Shown: positions 31,190 through 44,671, counted from the stretch's first letter. The stretch is DNA of 64,000 nt from Ischnura elegans (GCF_921293095.1 NC_060256.1:88629851-88693850), one strand, 5' to 3'. Translations and numbers: made by a program. Notes: generated from the letters alone by a model not told the origin.

Positions 31190-33830
31190 TTATTTAAAAG
31201 AACCAGGTCCATTGGACTTTAGGTTCAATGGTGTGAGTTTGGGTAAATACCGCAGCAATAAGTGGTGGATTATCATCATTATTGCCATTTCTGATGTTCT
31301 CCTTGCTGACAGGCCCATTGAGTGATTAAAGCACTTGAACTATATACTCTAAGGGCAGGTCCCGTGGGCCACTTTTGTCTCTATCCACTTCTGTCCCGAG
31401 CTTTCTCCATCGTTTCCTTATAGCTGTTGATTTTCACCTGATTATTCCACTCATTTTATTCTTCTCTTTCCTCTCTCCTTTAACTGGCCTCTCTAATACT
31501 TATCGTTAATACCGTAATAATCCTTTTCGCAGATAAATAATACCGCAATATTCTTTTACCCAGATAATAACCTCAGCTAGTGATGGGCAGAGAATTTGAA
31601 AAAAATGTTATCGGGCTCAGTAACAATCACTCAGCCTTATTTGTAATTAATCACAATTAAAAATTGTTTTTTTAAGTAGTCAGTGGGATAAAAATTACGA
31701 ATAATATTACTTTTAATATTTCTCCCCTGCATGATGAAAATTACTGTCAAAAGTTTCTCTTAAAGGGAGTAATTGCATGTAAATCAGTATATTTATAATA
31801 TTTGATGCCATTCAACTGGCCCCTTTAGTGTCACTGTTATTATACATATCCCCCACATCACATGACCCAAGCAGTTTTCTTTACTTTTCCTCATTTCCTT
31901 TTGAATATCTTTACCTCCTCATTTCTCATCACATCCACCCATCATACTTTTTCCCTCCTTCTCCAAACCCTCATTCCATAATCTTCTATTGTATTTCTTT
32001 CCCTCTCAACTCATGTCTACGCTTAATCTTTCACATTCCAAATGTTTCCATTTGGGAACATACGTATCAAAATCAGGATAATTTTATTTCTTATCTGTGA
32101 TTACTTGTATAAAACATTTATAGCTTTTGTTATGTAAATAAAGTATGGGGTTTTTTTCAGTGAATCGCATGATTTGTGTATACATTGGTTGTTAATTATA
32201 CCTTTTCGAAATTGGTTATTCTTATCGCCTCTGTAGTGAGCATGCGTTTTATTCGATATTTTTCTCTACACTCGATCTCCGGGAACAAATGCTCATTTAT
32301 TCATAAGATCAATATACATATATATTACATTGTTCGACTTAGATTTTCGGTCAAGTTTATATTTGTTTTTCAAGCAATGTCAAAATTTTGTGGCGTGTTC
32401 CCGTTTGGGAATATGCTTGAAAACGCATTTAAAGTTTTGTTCGGGTTTACTTTCATAGTATCTCTTAATTGTAAAGTAATTAGAATATGCAAAAAAAACA
32501 GTAGGTAAGTTCGTTCGGTCTTTGAAGATTCATGATCCATACATGAAAACACTCCGTGAGTAACACTTGATTAGTCGCTTTTTCACCTCCAGATTTATTT
32601 TCATACTAGCATAATTTTAATTCGCTTTGTCTTTCCTAAATTTATCCTCATCACATTTAAGTTCAGCCCTCCTTCCTTTTACTGCAAAGCAAGTTTTTGT
32701 TCTGGCTGAAAACAATTTTCCATTGCTGTTCTTGCTTTTATTTCTGAGATACTTCTCCGGTATCTGTCACTATATATTTCTTCGCTTTCCTATTATACAC
32801 TCTTTTATTTTCACACTTGCATAATATTAATAGTTTACTTACATCGCTTTGTCTTTCCTAGATTTATCTTCATCATTTAACTTCAGTCCTCCTTCCTAAA
32901 CCATAATCAGCCTTTAAAGAGAAAGGATATCATCTTCTAATGTTACCATGTCACTACGCGGTAACGAGGCCAGAATCTATTGTTTTTCAATTTCTACAAG
33001 TGATCATGACAGAAAGCATGAATCATCTGGACCTAAGCATATTTTTGGATGAAATTAAGTCAAAATAATCTATACAAAGCCGTTTCCCGTTTACTTTAAT
33101 GATATTCGCATGTAATTTACAGAAAATAGGCGTCCATATTGAATTTCCGTTTCGCACCCGTCTCTTTCCGACAGTGGTTTCATTTCCATTGGATTAAAAA
33201 AATAAAATGATAAGTTATTAAATTGAATTAAGTTTTGCAAGATTCAGCATCATATTTGTGGCAATTTGGCGGCAAAAAGAGGAGTGCGAGTTTTCAACAG
33301 CCTCATATTCTCAGAATGGTTAGGATGTAGACATAATATGGCTACGGTGGACGGAAGTGGGTTAGTTGTGTATATTATAAATATTTGAACGCCAATATTC
33401 GTACGGGTTTGCAACTGTCATGGGTTATTATGAGGTTAGATCGGAGGCATAGTGTCAGGAGGAGACGTGGGCAGCCGATAAGTATGCTTTCCGCCCCCAT
33501 TCCATGTTTACGGCGAGCCCTCCCTCACCCACACCCCTGCGACGACGACGACGACGAAGCCTTACGAGAGACGGCCCTTGCTTTTGTTTCCCATACGTGA
33601 GCAGAAAATGCCATCTCCCCTCCCCAGAAGAAACGTGTTGCCACCGACGGGCGACACCATTGCCAACCGAAAAGATTTTTTTTACGTTGTATTAATCAGT
33701 TACACCTAGGGAGACCAGATGTCAAGAGGTGGAAAAGAGGGCAACACCCTTAGAAAAAGAAGGGTATAGGGAGAAAAAGTAGAACACTTGAAAAAATAAC
33801 GAAAATTTCATAATTATTATTATAGTATTC
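31190..33830. other. intergenic; short CGA repeat at 33540
   Basis: AT-rich with no recognised gene. The GC-richer stretch at 33320-33680 includes an uninterrupted (CGA)6 run at 33540-33557. Several short frames overlap there and none has a domain. Confidence 0.4.
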
Positions 33831-33836
33831 TACCGA

Positions 33837-34100
33837 TTAAGGTAGGTTTCCATGGAGTGCTAAAGAAGTGATCTGGTAGACTCCCTTTCCTTCCAGCACT
33901 GCCTTCTTCAATTCACTGTAAGACCTACTCCCTTTCAATCTATCTAAAAATCCTATTCTTTCCCTTCTCCTCTCTCCTTTCCCTAGCATTCTACCCACTA
34001 GCACCATTTTCAACGTCCCCTCCCCGCTAAGCACTCCTCCCATCCAAACCTTCTGTCTCCTCCGTATCTCATCTGAAGGCTCCCTTTCCTCGCCAACCAT
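33837..34100 (-). pseudogene. LINE reverse transcriptase C-terminal fragment
   Basis: The minus-strand frame reads MVLVGRMLGKGERRRERIGF, then LDRLKGSRSYSELKKAVLEG. This matches the usual C-terminal tail of non-LTR polyproteins: a small-residue/Arg-rich stretch, a hydrophobic F/L-LD pair, and a SY.ELK..A helix. The reverse transcriptase core is absent. Probably a 5'-truncated copy. Confidence 0.62.
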
Positions 34101-34550
34101 ATTTCATAATTAAGAACTATAAAAAATTTATTAGCACAATGATTTTGCATATTTTTCTGTGGATCTAATTTTCTCAAGCCATTTTTGCATTTTTAACAGA
34201 ACTCTTTTTATAATTTTTCTGCTGATACTCGGCTGACGTCACATGCAGTCGTCGCATCAGCGTCGTCATCTTCGTCAGCGGGCTCAGTTTTTATGTCTAA
34301 ATGAAAAACTCAAACTTAAAACTGTCATAAAATCTCACTGAGGCACTGAATGATCAAAAATATAGGGACAGGATTAAATAGAAGGTATTGCACTACCAAA
34401 TATTATGTTTGATTTATAATGCAATGGGTGTGAGAAAGGCTCGCACCAAATTTTACCGTTGAGCGCTGAATAATTTCGCCCCTAGAGCAGTTTGAAGTTT
34501 CAAATTGAATTCCGCGCCAAAAACGCATCTCTCGGGCGACGCCATGTTGA

Positions 34551-36593
34551 TGACGTGTGAACCTCATGATATCTGCATTGCTTGCATAAGGATTGCATTG
34601 TCGTAAACGCTACTTCGAGTATAAATTAATATTAGATAAAACGTAGAATTTAAATGAGTGGGAGGAAACCTTAAGTACACTGTTGTCTGCCGAAATGTAA
34701 ATTTACCTCACGTTAAACACCAGGAAAGCATTTTTTTGTGGTGTCTAACGATCCAGACCCAGGAAGGCAGTGGTACGACGCTGCACGGAGACAGCATATT
34801 CCTTCAGAAATTGTCTGTTATGAATTCGTGAGGGCCATTTTAATGTAAGTCATTTCTGCTTCCCAAAGTTTCCATTACTCCTTTTGTTGTCTTCGGCCAC
34901 ACATCGCAAAAATTTCGCACGTGCTTAAATATATACGCACTCAAAGGGAAATTTTCCTTTTTAATTCCAAATATATCGTTCTGATAAAATTTACTCTGAC
35001 TTGAACGACTATTTCGCGTGTATTTACTGCATATTTGCCCCGATTTTCTCTCTTTGTTTCTATCTTGCGCATTAAAAGCCAACCACAGTCACGGAAAGGG
35101 TCTCCGGCATTAGCCTAAAGAAAGGTCAAATGGTACAAAGTTACGTATGATAATTACAAATTTGTACTCCAGGAAATTCTATGATATCGTATTACTCACA
35201 TAAAGCAGAAATAAGAACAATTGACCCCAGGAGGTACCGCCAGGTTGATAAACAGAAGCACAAATAGTAAATAATAAACACGGATAACTTTGCAAGTCTT
35301 ACAAAATAACAGAGAAACCGTAGGCAATCGCGTACTGAATGAACACTAGCAAATAGTTTGAACTATGATAAATCGAAACATAGTAAGTTTCAAATAATAC
35401 AATGTAATGTGTGTTTCCTTAACCAGACTTCAGCCTGTACGTTAACGCCGACGCCAGGATTTTATCCACCATTTCTTTTCTTAATTAAAAAAATCCGCAT
35501 TAGCATTAATGAAATCATTTTGTAACAATAGAAATGAGAGCGAAATTTCAATTATATAAAACCTGTCAATAAGTAAGAAAACGAGCTGAAAAAAAAATTA
35601 TGAGAGATAGTCCCGACCCCTCATCTTTCACTATCCCATCTGAAAAGCCCACCAAGCCACCGCCGTCACATGATAAAAGCCATATAATAAGTGCTTTAAC
35701 AACTAAGTGTGAAAACTGGTGCAAGTACGCAGTAAATGCACACGAAGCAATCATTACGTCCTTAATAAATGGAAGCAGAATCATAAATTTGCAGTTACAA
35801 TATAATTTATCTCTTTGAGTGCATATACATACATTCACTCACAAGAGGAATGTTTACCGCACGGAGCAAAAAAATAACGAAAGGATTAAAGGATACTAAA
35901 TTTCCTTGAGTGGTGCCGCTAACTTGGTCCTAAAACTTTTGAAAGTGACTGTAGGTGTAACACTGGTGTAAATATATTTCATAAAAACATCCCCGTCTCT
36001 GAGTTACTCTTTCATTTTGATGACACTTGTTTGCCATTTTTTATAGAACTAAACTGACTAAAAAATTACCAGGAACGTATGTATAGCCAAAGCTATAGCT
36101 AAAGCCTCTACTTAAAAAATACTGCGCCAACGAAATTTGAATGCCAATCCTGAAAGAAACGGAGACCCCCGAATTTCCTCCCTTCACAGGGCAAGAAAAC
36201 AGCTAGGAGGGGAAAGATATTGACTGTGATGATTTGTTCTTTTATTTTATAATTTACATCCGGAAGCTAAGAAGCAGTAATAAGTGAAGGATTTTAGGAT
36301 GGTATGTCCACAAATGAAAGTACCCACGATTATTGCCGTGATCACTGTCTCACTCAAAACCATAAGTATTTCATCTTAAAATAGTTTCATTTCAATGAAA
36401 TGATTCGTTTTGAGATAAAAAATTGTTCACAGTCTCTGTTAATTAGGTAATTTCATTTCGGGAATCGACCAGGAGAAAATTGACATTTCGCTTCGCCATG
36501 ATGATAAACTTTTGGCCAATATTTCCACGAACGCGATGTGTTCACCGCTTCTTCCAGCGTTACTCGGGCGGCATTCATGAGGTTCACACGTCA
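34551..36593 (+). mobile_element. putative P-like DNA transposon remnant, about 2.05 kb
   Basis: TGACGTGTGAACCTCATGA at 34551-34569 recurs exactly inverted at 36575-36593. A THAP-domain exon starts about 85 bp inside the left end, as the first transposase exon does in P elements. The repeat may extend further outwards (GACGCC lies a few bases outside both copies), so the true ends and target duplication are not set. No transposase catalytic segment was recognised inside. Confidence 0.45.
34654..34844 (+). pseudogene. THAP-domain exon, degenerate
   Basis: From ATG 34654 the frame encodes HCCLPKCKF, then HFFVVSNDPDPGRQWYDAAR and PSEIVCYEF, ending at a GTAAGT donor. This is the C2CH THAP zinc-finger layout (CCxxxC, F....DP....W..A.RR, VC..HF), but the last histidine is missing (CYEF) and two in-frame TAA codons interrupt it. 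THAP domains bind DNA and begin P-element transposases, THAP9 and several host regulators. The inverted repeats favour a transposon origin. Confidence 0.65.
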
Positions 36594-36973
36594 CGCGGCG
36601 TCAGCCAATAGAAATACGTTTCGCGTCGTGGGCGTAGCCAAGGCTCCTATCGGACTTTTAAACCTACTTATCTCGATTAAAAATCGAATTTGAGCTCTGA
36701 AAATTCGGCAGTGTGTTTTTCATTCATTTCTTTTTGGCTTTATATAACGAAAACCAATTTTTAATTTTGAGTGTTCCCTCCTAATCAGCATTCACCAACG
36801 CCTGTTCACATTGGACTAAACCGTTGGTATATATTATTATAGGAATGAGGAAAAATGGAATGAAAGATGAGGTACGCAGGATAGGTCGTCAAAACAATCC
36901 AAAGTTCAACGACCGCAGACGTGTTGAACTAGGTGCGTCGTTTGCTTAACGGACGACGGTGTATTTTGTCTAA

Positions 36974-38735
36974 ATCAGTCGCAAACAGCTGACTACAACA
37001 GAAATACTTCACGAGCTAGAAGAGTTGGATGAAAAAGGTGTAAAAGATGAAGTATATATTTACATAACTCCTCCAGAAGATGGAAACGATACATGTGAGG
37101 ATTCCGGGGACGAAGAATGTAACGATCCTGATCGTCTTTGTGGCCGGCAGCTGCAAGCGGAAGGTGACTTCAACATTGACATTGAAGATGACCCTGGTAA
37201 AGTTGATGAGGTAATCAAATTCGTTGAAGAATCATCCCATTCTAAAAGGAGAAGGAAGTCAACAAAAACACAAAACATAACACGAAGTTGGGCCAGTTGT
37301 GATCTTACTACCCCTGTTTGTGATTCTTGGAGTACATGTTTTATACCTCCACTGACTTTATCCTCGTCCAGTCACCCTTTAGAGTTTTTCGAACTTTTTG
37401 TTGATGACAACATCATTACGAAACTTGTTGAGTTTACCAACCAATATGCAGCAGCGAGGAATAGGTGTGTGCAGGTTTCCAAGGAAGATATGTATACATT
37501 TTTAGGCATATTGTTTTTATCCGGATATAACTGGCTCCCAAGAAGAAGAATGTATTGGGAAGAAAAGGAAGATGTCTATCATGCACTTGTGTCTAGAAGT
37601 ATGAGAAGAAACAAGTTTGAGGAAATATTTACGAACATCCATTGTGCAGATAATAGTGCATTAGACATATCCGGTCGTCTCGCAAAATTGCGTCCAGTCA
37701 TTTGTGAACTCAACAAAAACTTTTAAGATTTGCGCCTTTAGAAGAATCAATTTCTATCGATGAGGCTATGATTCCATACTTTGGAAGGCACGGTTGCAAA
37801 CAGTTTATTCGGGGAAAGCCAGTGAGATTCGGTTACAAGGCCTGGGTAGCTGCATCCAATTTGATATCTACCAAGGGAAAGTAAAGGAAAAAAGGGTTTT
37901 CACTTCATCAAGAGGGCTCGGTGAATCTGTGGTGATGGGGTTTGCTGAAATCCTAAAAAAAAATTATCCACTGCTGAATTTCTCCCTGTATTTTGATAAT
38001 TTTTTCACTTCTGCGAATCTAATACACGAACTAACAAAATTTGACTATGGTGGAACGGGAACCGCTAGAGTGAACCGAATTGATAACTGCCCCTTGCAGG
38101 ATGTTAAAGTGTTTAAAAGAAATGAGAGAGGTAGATATGACTGTCGTGTATCCCGGGAGGACAATATCAGTGCAGTTAGGTGGATGGACAATAATGTTGT
38201 CACAATGCTATCTAATCAGTTTGGTGTCGAACCTCAGCAGAAGGCATCGAGATATTCATCATCCGTAAAAGGAAGAATTGATATTCCACAACCCCACGTT
38301 ATTGCCATGTACAATCGAAACATGGGTGGTGTAGACCAAATGGACAATAATATCTCTAATTACCGTATTGGCATTCGTGGGAAAAAGTGGTACACGCCCA
38401 TATTTCTATGGATGATGGATGTATGCATGAGTAATGCATGGTGTCTCAGCAGGACTTATGGTATGAAACTGGACAGTTTAGCTTTCAGAAGAGAAATTGT
38501 AATATCATTATTGAAGAAATATGATACTCCACCACAACGAGCAGGACTAACAAGCAAGTTTGCACCTCCAGAGATAATCCGAACGAGTGGACCGCACCAT
38601 ATCATTCTCACAGATCAGCCAAGAAGAAGATGCGTTTTATGTCGTAGTAAAACAGTAAAATCATGCCATAAATGTTGCATTCCTTTGCACGATAAGTGCT
38701 TTGAGGAGTACCATAAAAATATCTCTGACTGTTAA
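36974..38735 (+). pseudogene. piggyBac-type transposase (PGBD-like), frameshifted
   Basis: The frame opens at 36974 with QLTTTEILHELEELDEKGV and an acidic leader (EDSGDEECNDPDRLCGRQL), as in PGBD2/3-like proteins, then the DDE_Tnp_1_7 fold. The three catalytic aspartates are recognisable: SIDEAM (37760), YFDNFFTS (37995) and GGVDQMD (38334). A Cys/His-rich C-terminal domain (RRRCVLCRSKTVKSCHKC..) ends at TAA 38733. The frame shifts near 37723 (a T run one base short) and again near 37845, so the first aspartate lies in a different frame from both flanking halves. No ATG precedes the first codons; ATCAG just upstream could be a splice acceptor. Length, about 590 residues, is normal for the family. 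Confidence 0.9.
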
Positions 38736-38944
38736 AACTTAGAAGGAAATAAACAATTATTTTATATGAATACTATCTTAAAATATTTTTTTTATTTTAA
38801 CAATTTTCCCAAAATAATGTAAGTTAATTAAAATTTCAATTTAAAAACAAAACACAACAAATTGGAAATCATAAAGCAGTTGCACCTCAATAACTCTGAA
38901 GAGCCTATTAGAAAACGCTCCAATAGTCAATATCCTAAATGTGC

Positions 38945-39110
38945 TCACCAATGCCCAGTGGGTCGAAAACGACCCATGTCATAATTTTTAAACAAATGCT
39001 TCAGGATTTTTTTCAACATTTTTTCTGTTGTCCAGAGGAATAATAAGTTCGAAAAAAGAAAAAAAAGTTAAATTTTCATGAAAAAAAATTAGTGGGCATA
39101 AATGGGTTAA
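38945..39110 (+). mobile_element. right terminus of the piggyBac-type element
   Basis: A subterminal palindrome TGGGTCGAAAACGACCCA (38959-38976) is followed by GTGGGCATAAATGGG and TTAA (39107-39110). TTAA plus a CCC-starting terminus (read inward, CCCATTTATGCCCAC) fits piggyBac. A matching left terminus was not found upstream of the transposase, so the 5' end is probably lost or too diverged. Confidence 0.7.
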
Positions 39111-39119
39111 TTGCTGATT

Positions 39120-40950
39120 TTTCGTCGACCGCTCCCGTCAACCCGGATTCCAATTGATTATGGTCCGGCTAACAATAAGCGGGTTCTACGCTACTACCAA
39201 AAAAGTTAAATCATTTTATTGTTAATTATAATCGTTATTATTTAAAAAAAATTTACAAGTCGACCTCGTGATCGGCAGGTAGCATACAGTAGGTACTAAA
39301 GTATACCTTCGGAGGTAAAAAAAAATCAACAATACGGATCCATGAACTGCAAAACTGACTTGGGCAACCTTTAAAATCTTTGGTTCCACACGTTGGTTGT
39401 CATAATGGACCGGCGTTTAACTCTATGGAATAAGAGATGGCACTTTTCCAAAAGTTGATTACGTACCGTACAATTCGTTTCGAACGCTACGTCACTCTCA
39501 AGTACAACTTGATATTTCAGTTTCTGGATCTGTATTTGGATGAATACTTTCGAATAAACATAGCTCCAAAAACTAACAATATCGCAGTGTACTTGATGAT
39601 GACCAAATGGTCGAAACGTGTTGTACGTTACGCAATAAACTTGTGGAAAAGCCCCATATCTATTTCGTTCACTAAGACTGTCCTTCCACTATATCTCGAC
39701 GGCATCAGTGATTTTTTTCTGTCGGCTTAAGAGGAGAAAGAAATGTCACATGAGGTCTGCAACGTACTCATTACCTCACCAACATAACATCTCTATGTAG
39801 GTTATCCTAAGATCTCGCTGAAGTTATCCAATCGATGAAGGGATGTCCGTTCGAGCGCGCTATCGCAAGAGTTAAGTGAACTCTAATCCATTGTAAAATC
39901 AAAAACCTTGCTGATGAATGAAATCAATTGAAACTATGGTTAGTAATTAATTATTTAATTTACCTTGTGTCATAGTGGATTTTGACAGTGTGAAGTTAAA
40001 TATTCAATTACAATTGCAATAGGAATATTATTATTAATCAACTACGAAACGGCGCTTTCCAAAAAAATACCAATATCAAGTTTATAGTTTGCCATTGAAA
40101 GTTTCTTTCCTGTTTTTGGGGTTTAAAATACGTAAATAATCGTTCCGCCTAATTGAGGAAATGATTACATCTTTATCACAAATTAACTCGATTGGCCCAA
40201 AAAATAATTTCGACAAACAAATTCGATAAATAATATTGACAGCATTTAAACCGATTTACTTTGCGGCAACCACTGATATCGATGACCACTGTCATTATTA
40301 GTTGGCCACATATGTTCCTCCATATCGTTCATTTTCATTGGTGTACTAGTAAATTTCGGGTCCAAAAGCAATCCCTAAAGGCCGGTTTTTTTAAATAGCA
40401 ATAAATCATCTGTAAGGAGTGTATCGTCCCCTAACCTAATGTAGTTGTGGGTCGTATTTTAAAGTAGGTTCTTGCTCTTGGTGTCGGGCAGCGAATACTT
40501 TATCACACAAATACTTCCTTTGTCTCAAAATTTATTTCCCTAATCCCAAAAAATTATTTCAATGAATGGATACCAAGTAATGAATTTGTGCCTCTAAAAT
40601 AATCGAAATTGAAGATTTAACTAATGCCTCGGGAGGGAGAAGAGCCGCTTGTGGTGGAAAGGGTGGAAAGTGAGGTGCTTCAGTAGCCCGGGCCGTATGG
40701 CCCACGCTTCGACTCCCACTGACGGTTACATTAAATGCATCATTAAATAGCTATAGAGTAACCAATAATAACTGACCCAGGAGAGAATCGTGAAATACTC
40801 TTACTGACTTGTCAGTTACGACTGTGGAGTGACAAGTGAGTGATGATCGACACAACGTCTCCACCGTGCCATTATTTTTATTTGATTTTACTCCCAAAAC
40901 ACCGAATACATCTCCTATTGGCCATTTTATAAACGGATTTTCAGTAAATT
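39120..40950. other. intergenic, no gene recognised
   Basis: AT-rich. A segment around 40140-40205 (AATTGAGGAAATGATTACAT) recurs diverged at about 43145-43200, a minor repeat. No coding evidence. Confidence 0.4.
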
Positions 40951-40954
40951 TAAT

Positions 40955-41606
40955 AATAGGGTGGTTTCCTATTGTTTTTTTATTGCCTAAATCGAAAGAT
41001 TATCACTCCTGGAGTACGCATTTCACGCTTTTAGATTTTTTAATGACTATATCTAGTTTTCGCGATTAACTGAAAAGTTCTATCTTATCTAGTTTTCAAG
41101 CGCGCGAAATCGCGACGGCTAAGTATGAATGCTGGGAAAACTCCGTGTGACGTCATTCTGGTTCCCGCTGTCGCAAGTGAGGTGACCTTGGGGCAAGGAA
41201 TTGAGCGCTGATGCGATGCAGGCTACTAGCAGGTAGTGCTTGGCTTAAATAAGGATTATTAATACCCTATCAAACGAAGGAAACTTTCCGACCTTGGGCA
41301 GTTTTAGCAGGTGATTATTGAGAAATGTTTCCCTGAGCTCTGTGCCTCATGCATGCATTGGTAATCTCAGACGATGTAAAAATCCTATCTACTCGTATAT
41401 AAACTATGTCCCTGTGACGTCACGTGGAGTGGCATCGCATGGGCGCCAATCTGGCCTTTTTCAAATGCGGTTAAAATTGACCATCAACATTCGTCTAAAC
41501 CGGTATTTCTAAAACCAAATAATTTGTATATTGTAAATACACTAATGTTGGGTAATGAATCGCAATCAATGCCTTTCGTTTTCTTTGATGAACAAACTAC
41601 CCTATT
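40955..41606 (+). mobile_element. MITE-G copy 3
   Basis: AATAGGGTGGTTTCC to CAAACTACCCTATT, complete interior, same orientation as copies 2, 5 and 6. Confidence 0.87.
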
Positions 41607-41640
41607 ACACAAACATCCATGCCCTGAATGGGAGAAACCT

Positions 41641-41714
41641 AGCCATGCGGGACTCGAACCCGCGACCTTTAATTTGGCAGGCGAGGACTTTACCCCGCCG
41701 CCACCGAGGCCGGC
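41641..41714 (-). repeat. tRNA-Gly-derived sequence (SINE head or tRNA pseudogene)
   Basis: Minus strand: GCCGGCCTCGGTGGC, then CTCGCCTGCCA (anticodon-loop region with GCC), then GGTCGCGGGTTCGAGTCCCG (T-arm, box B). It resembles tRNA-Gly(GCC). However, the acceptor stem pairs poorly and box A is disturbed, so it is read as a SINE promoter. It starts about 35 bp after MITE-G copy 3. Confidence 0.6.
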
Positions 41715-41869
41715 AAAGAAATGAAGATTATTATAATTATACAAGAAAGGTGAAACTAGGATGTTTTCGGCAAAGAGGAGTAAGCCGTTCTCGGAAGCGA
41801 AAGGTAAAGTTCCCGAGGCATAGTTTGACATGGCTATTCTGAGGCGCCACACAGCAACATATTTATGCA

Positions 41870-44030
41870 TTTTTTGGGAAATGGGATTCTTCCATCATAG
41901 GATCATTACAGGGGCACTTAGCGTGAGTTGCCAGTACCCATACGTCAATGGCGGCTACATTGCATCGAAATGTCATCCAAAAAATTAGCGCAGATTTAGG
42001 TGACATTAGCATAGTCGTTTTGAATTAACAGGAAAATTAACGTGAAAAAAAGAAGCTACGATATCGTATGAATTTTATTTTTGGCGCTTTACAGCCATGT
42101 TTGTAATTTCTCATTTTTGGTCGTGGTATAAGACACCTCGAAATGATAATTATCGTGGATTAAATAGGTAGTAAATTAAGGAAAAGACTTCGACGCGGCT
42201 AAAAAATAATTCAACTCAATTTTCTGTGCAGCAGTTTGCTGTTTTAGTCCGGAAAAAGAATTATAGATGGCGTGTAATCCGCGCCTTTTTTCCATGAACG
42301 CCCCAAAGTGGTGAAGATTTTCAGCGAAAACTGAAGCGTTCAGTTGTTAACATTATGTGAGCCCTTAATATTGAGCCTAATCCGTAGTTGTACGTTGACC
42401 ATGGATTCAAAAATATTCACTGAGAAATGTTGGTAAAAAAAATACCAATGAAATTTTAAGATTCAAGCGTGATGGAGCGGAATTTTCCAATTTGAAATAA
42501 ATGCTTGCAAATTTTCACGATGATAGACTTTATTACGACCTAGGTTTCTACTACACCATCTTCAAGGCACAAATGGTGTGTAGTGCATTCAATGTATAAT
42601 TTATTTTTACTGAAGTGGAGGAAGAAAGGAGATGAGATAGGAAAACCTGAAGAAGAAAGTGAACAAAATAGAGAAGAAGTTAAAAAATCATCTTCCCTTC
42701 TTTTACTCTCCTTTCTATTCCATTTACTTTATAATTCTGGTTTTCCAATATCCTGCAAATCCTCTCTCCCCTTATTTTCCCTCACTTCAGTCAAAAATTA
42801 TATAAATTCAATGCACCATACACTATTCGTACCTTGACGATGATGTAGTTACAATGAAACCTCCATCGTAATAAATGACATGGTCGTTGAGAGTTGCAAT
42901 TGTTTATTTCCAAGCGCATATTGTACTTCGTTTCCTTGAACTCAGGATCTTTTATTATTAAATGAATGTTATCTTTAATTCTAATTTCTTTTAATTGCTA
43001 TTTTTCTATTCACCGGTCTTTGGGTAATGATAACGAATTTATATAAGTGAAACAACTATGACAGACATTAAAAATACTGTGTAAAGAGATTTAAATTAAT
43101 TAATCTGATTACAGGGGTGTGAATTTGTAAATTTTCGTTTCGTTAAATTGAGGAAATAGTTAAATCTTTATCGCAAATGAACTCGAAAGCACCAAATCAA
43201 AGTCAACTCTGATTGCGAGAAAATTTGAGAGGAGAGTTATGATGAGGGAAACTTTAGAAATACACCGCGAGATTCAAATCAATAATATTGAAATCGTTTT
43301 AAACCCATTGATATATAATAAATGCACTGAAATATCAGTCTGTCCGGAGGTAATTGTGATCGATTCCCTTCAGAGGTCAGCGATCGGCGAGTTTCCCCGA
43401 ATGGGAACATTACATGAGGAAAGAAGCCTTAGAAAAAAAGGAATCCAGATCGAAGGGAGATTCCGGGAGCAGAAAAACACCAAGGTCACCGCCGCAAGCT
43501 AATAAGGATCTTCCCCGTTTACGGTTTCTGGCTCTAATATCATCAGTAATCACATCTCTGAATAAAATTTTAATAAGACTTATATATAAACGTATTACAC
43601 ACACTTGTATTAAAAAATAGTCAATATAGGGAAACATAAATGTTATGATCAAGAACCTTAAATGTGTAACATTTTATGCATCTATATCTTTTCTGTCTCC
43701 TCTATTTTCGCTAAGGTAATCCAATAAAATAAGGAAGTGGACACAAAAGGATTTATGTAGCTTAGAGCAACCATAGTCACTGGCCGTTAGGCACGTAGCA
43801 CGAGAAATTCGCTTCGGGAAAGGTTGGGTGCCACTTTGGTGGCCTTTACCGATATTTTTTGTCAATTCGCAAGCATCGGGAAAACATTTAATTAATATAT
43901 CAATTAATTACATTAGCTAGAATATATGTATTTCGCTCGCAAAATACTGAAATTTATACATCATCTTTGGTCATGGGCAATTATTATGAAATTTAACCAT
44001 ATTGAGAAATGGAGTGTCAGATAATATATG
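41870..44030. other. intergenic, no gene recognised
   Basis: At 42515-42580 (minus) there is TTGAAGA, T, a broken stem, GAAACCTAGGTCG, another member of the hammerhead-like motif set but with a degraded stem. Remaining frames are short and unconvincing. Confidence 0.35.
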
Positions 44031-44038
44031 CCCCTGTG

Positions 44039-44299
44039 CTATGGCGTAGCGAGGGGAGGTTTCCGGGGGGTCCAGGCCTCCCCCCCGAAATATTTTAACA
44101 CATTTACTTTGCTTCATAAAAGAAAATACAGTGTTGTACTATCATGAATTAAAAGAATCCTTTGTAAAATGAAGTTTTTTCCATTATGAAAAGCGTTAAA
44201 ACTATTTTGAAACCCTCTACTAGATAATCTGTTTTTTTTTTTTTTTCACCCTTGATTTTGGACCCCCCCCCCCCCGGATCAAAACGAGCTACGCCACTG
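44039..44299. mobile_element. hAT-type MITE, family B
   Basis: CTATGGCGTAGCGAGGGG to CGAGCTACGCCACTG, inverted ends, 261 bp. Flanking CCCCTGTG and CCCCTGGG match at seven of eight positions. The interior has poly-T and poly-C runs and no coding capacity. Confidence 0.78.
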
Positions 44300-44671
44300 C
44301 CCCTGGGCTAGGAGTCCCCTCAGAAGATGCATCGCGGGTTTTTTCCTTTTCGATGGAAACTGCAAAAGTGCATCCAAAAAAATGTTTTGTTGCTATAGCT
44401 GAGTAACTAAGGAGTTGCAACCCCATATTTTTGGACAAAAATGCTTAAAATTGTCTTATCAACTATCTCCTGAAGTAGGTATGGCAGATTCCTTCCGAAA
44501 CACCCTGAGGAAGTGATTTCAGTAAAATGACCACCTCTATTTAAGAAATAAAAGTAAATATTTAATCGCGTAGCGCTAAGTACAAAGAAGTAGAAAATAT
44601 TCAGTTGCACTAACAATAAGATCAAATGGCAGTTGCTTCAGTTGCTGTCGCGTGTAGCTAGCCCGTAGCTA

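Noticed and set aside
35566..35838. Overlapping frames on both strands inside the P-like remnant, read as transposase
   Set aside because: No recognisable P-transposase motif; the two strands are equally open.
41641..41714. A functional tRNA-Gly gene
   Set aside because: The acceptor stem pairs poorly and box A is disturbed; a SINE head is the better reading.
41484..41870. A 128-codon minus-strand frame
   Set aside because: It spans the end of MITE-G copy 3 and the tRNA-Gly-derived SINE; its parts recur with those repeats.
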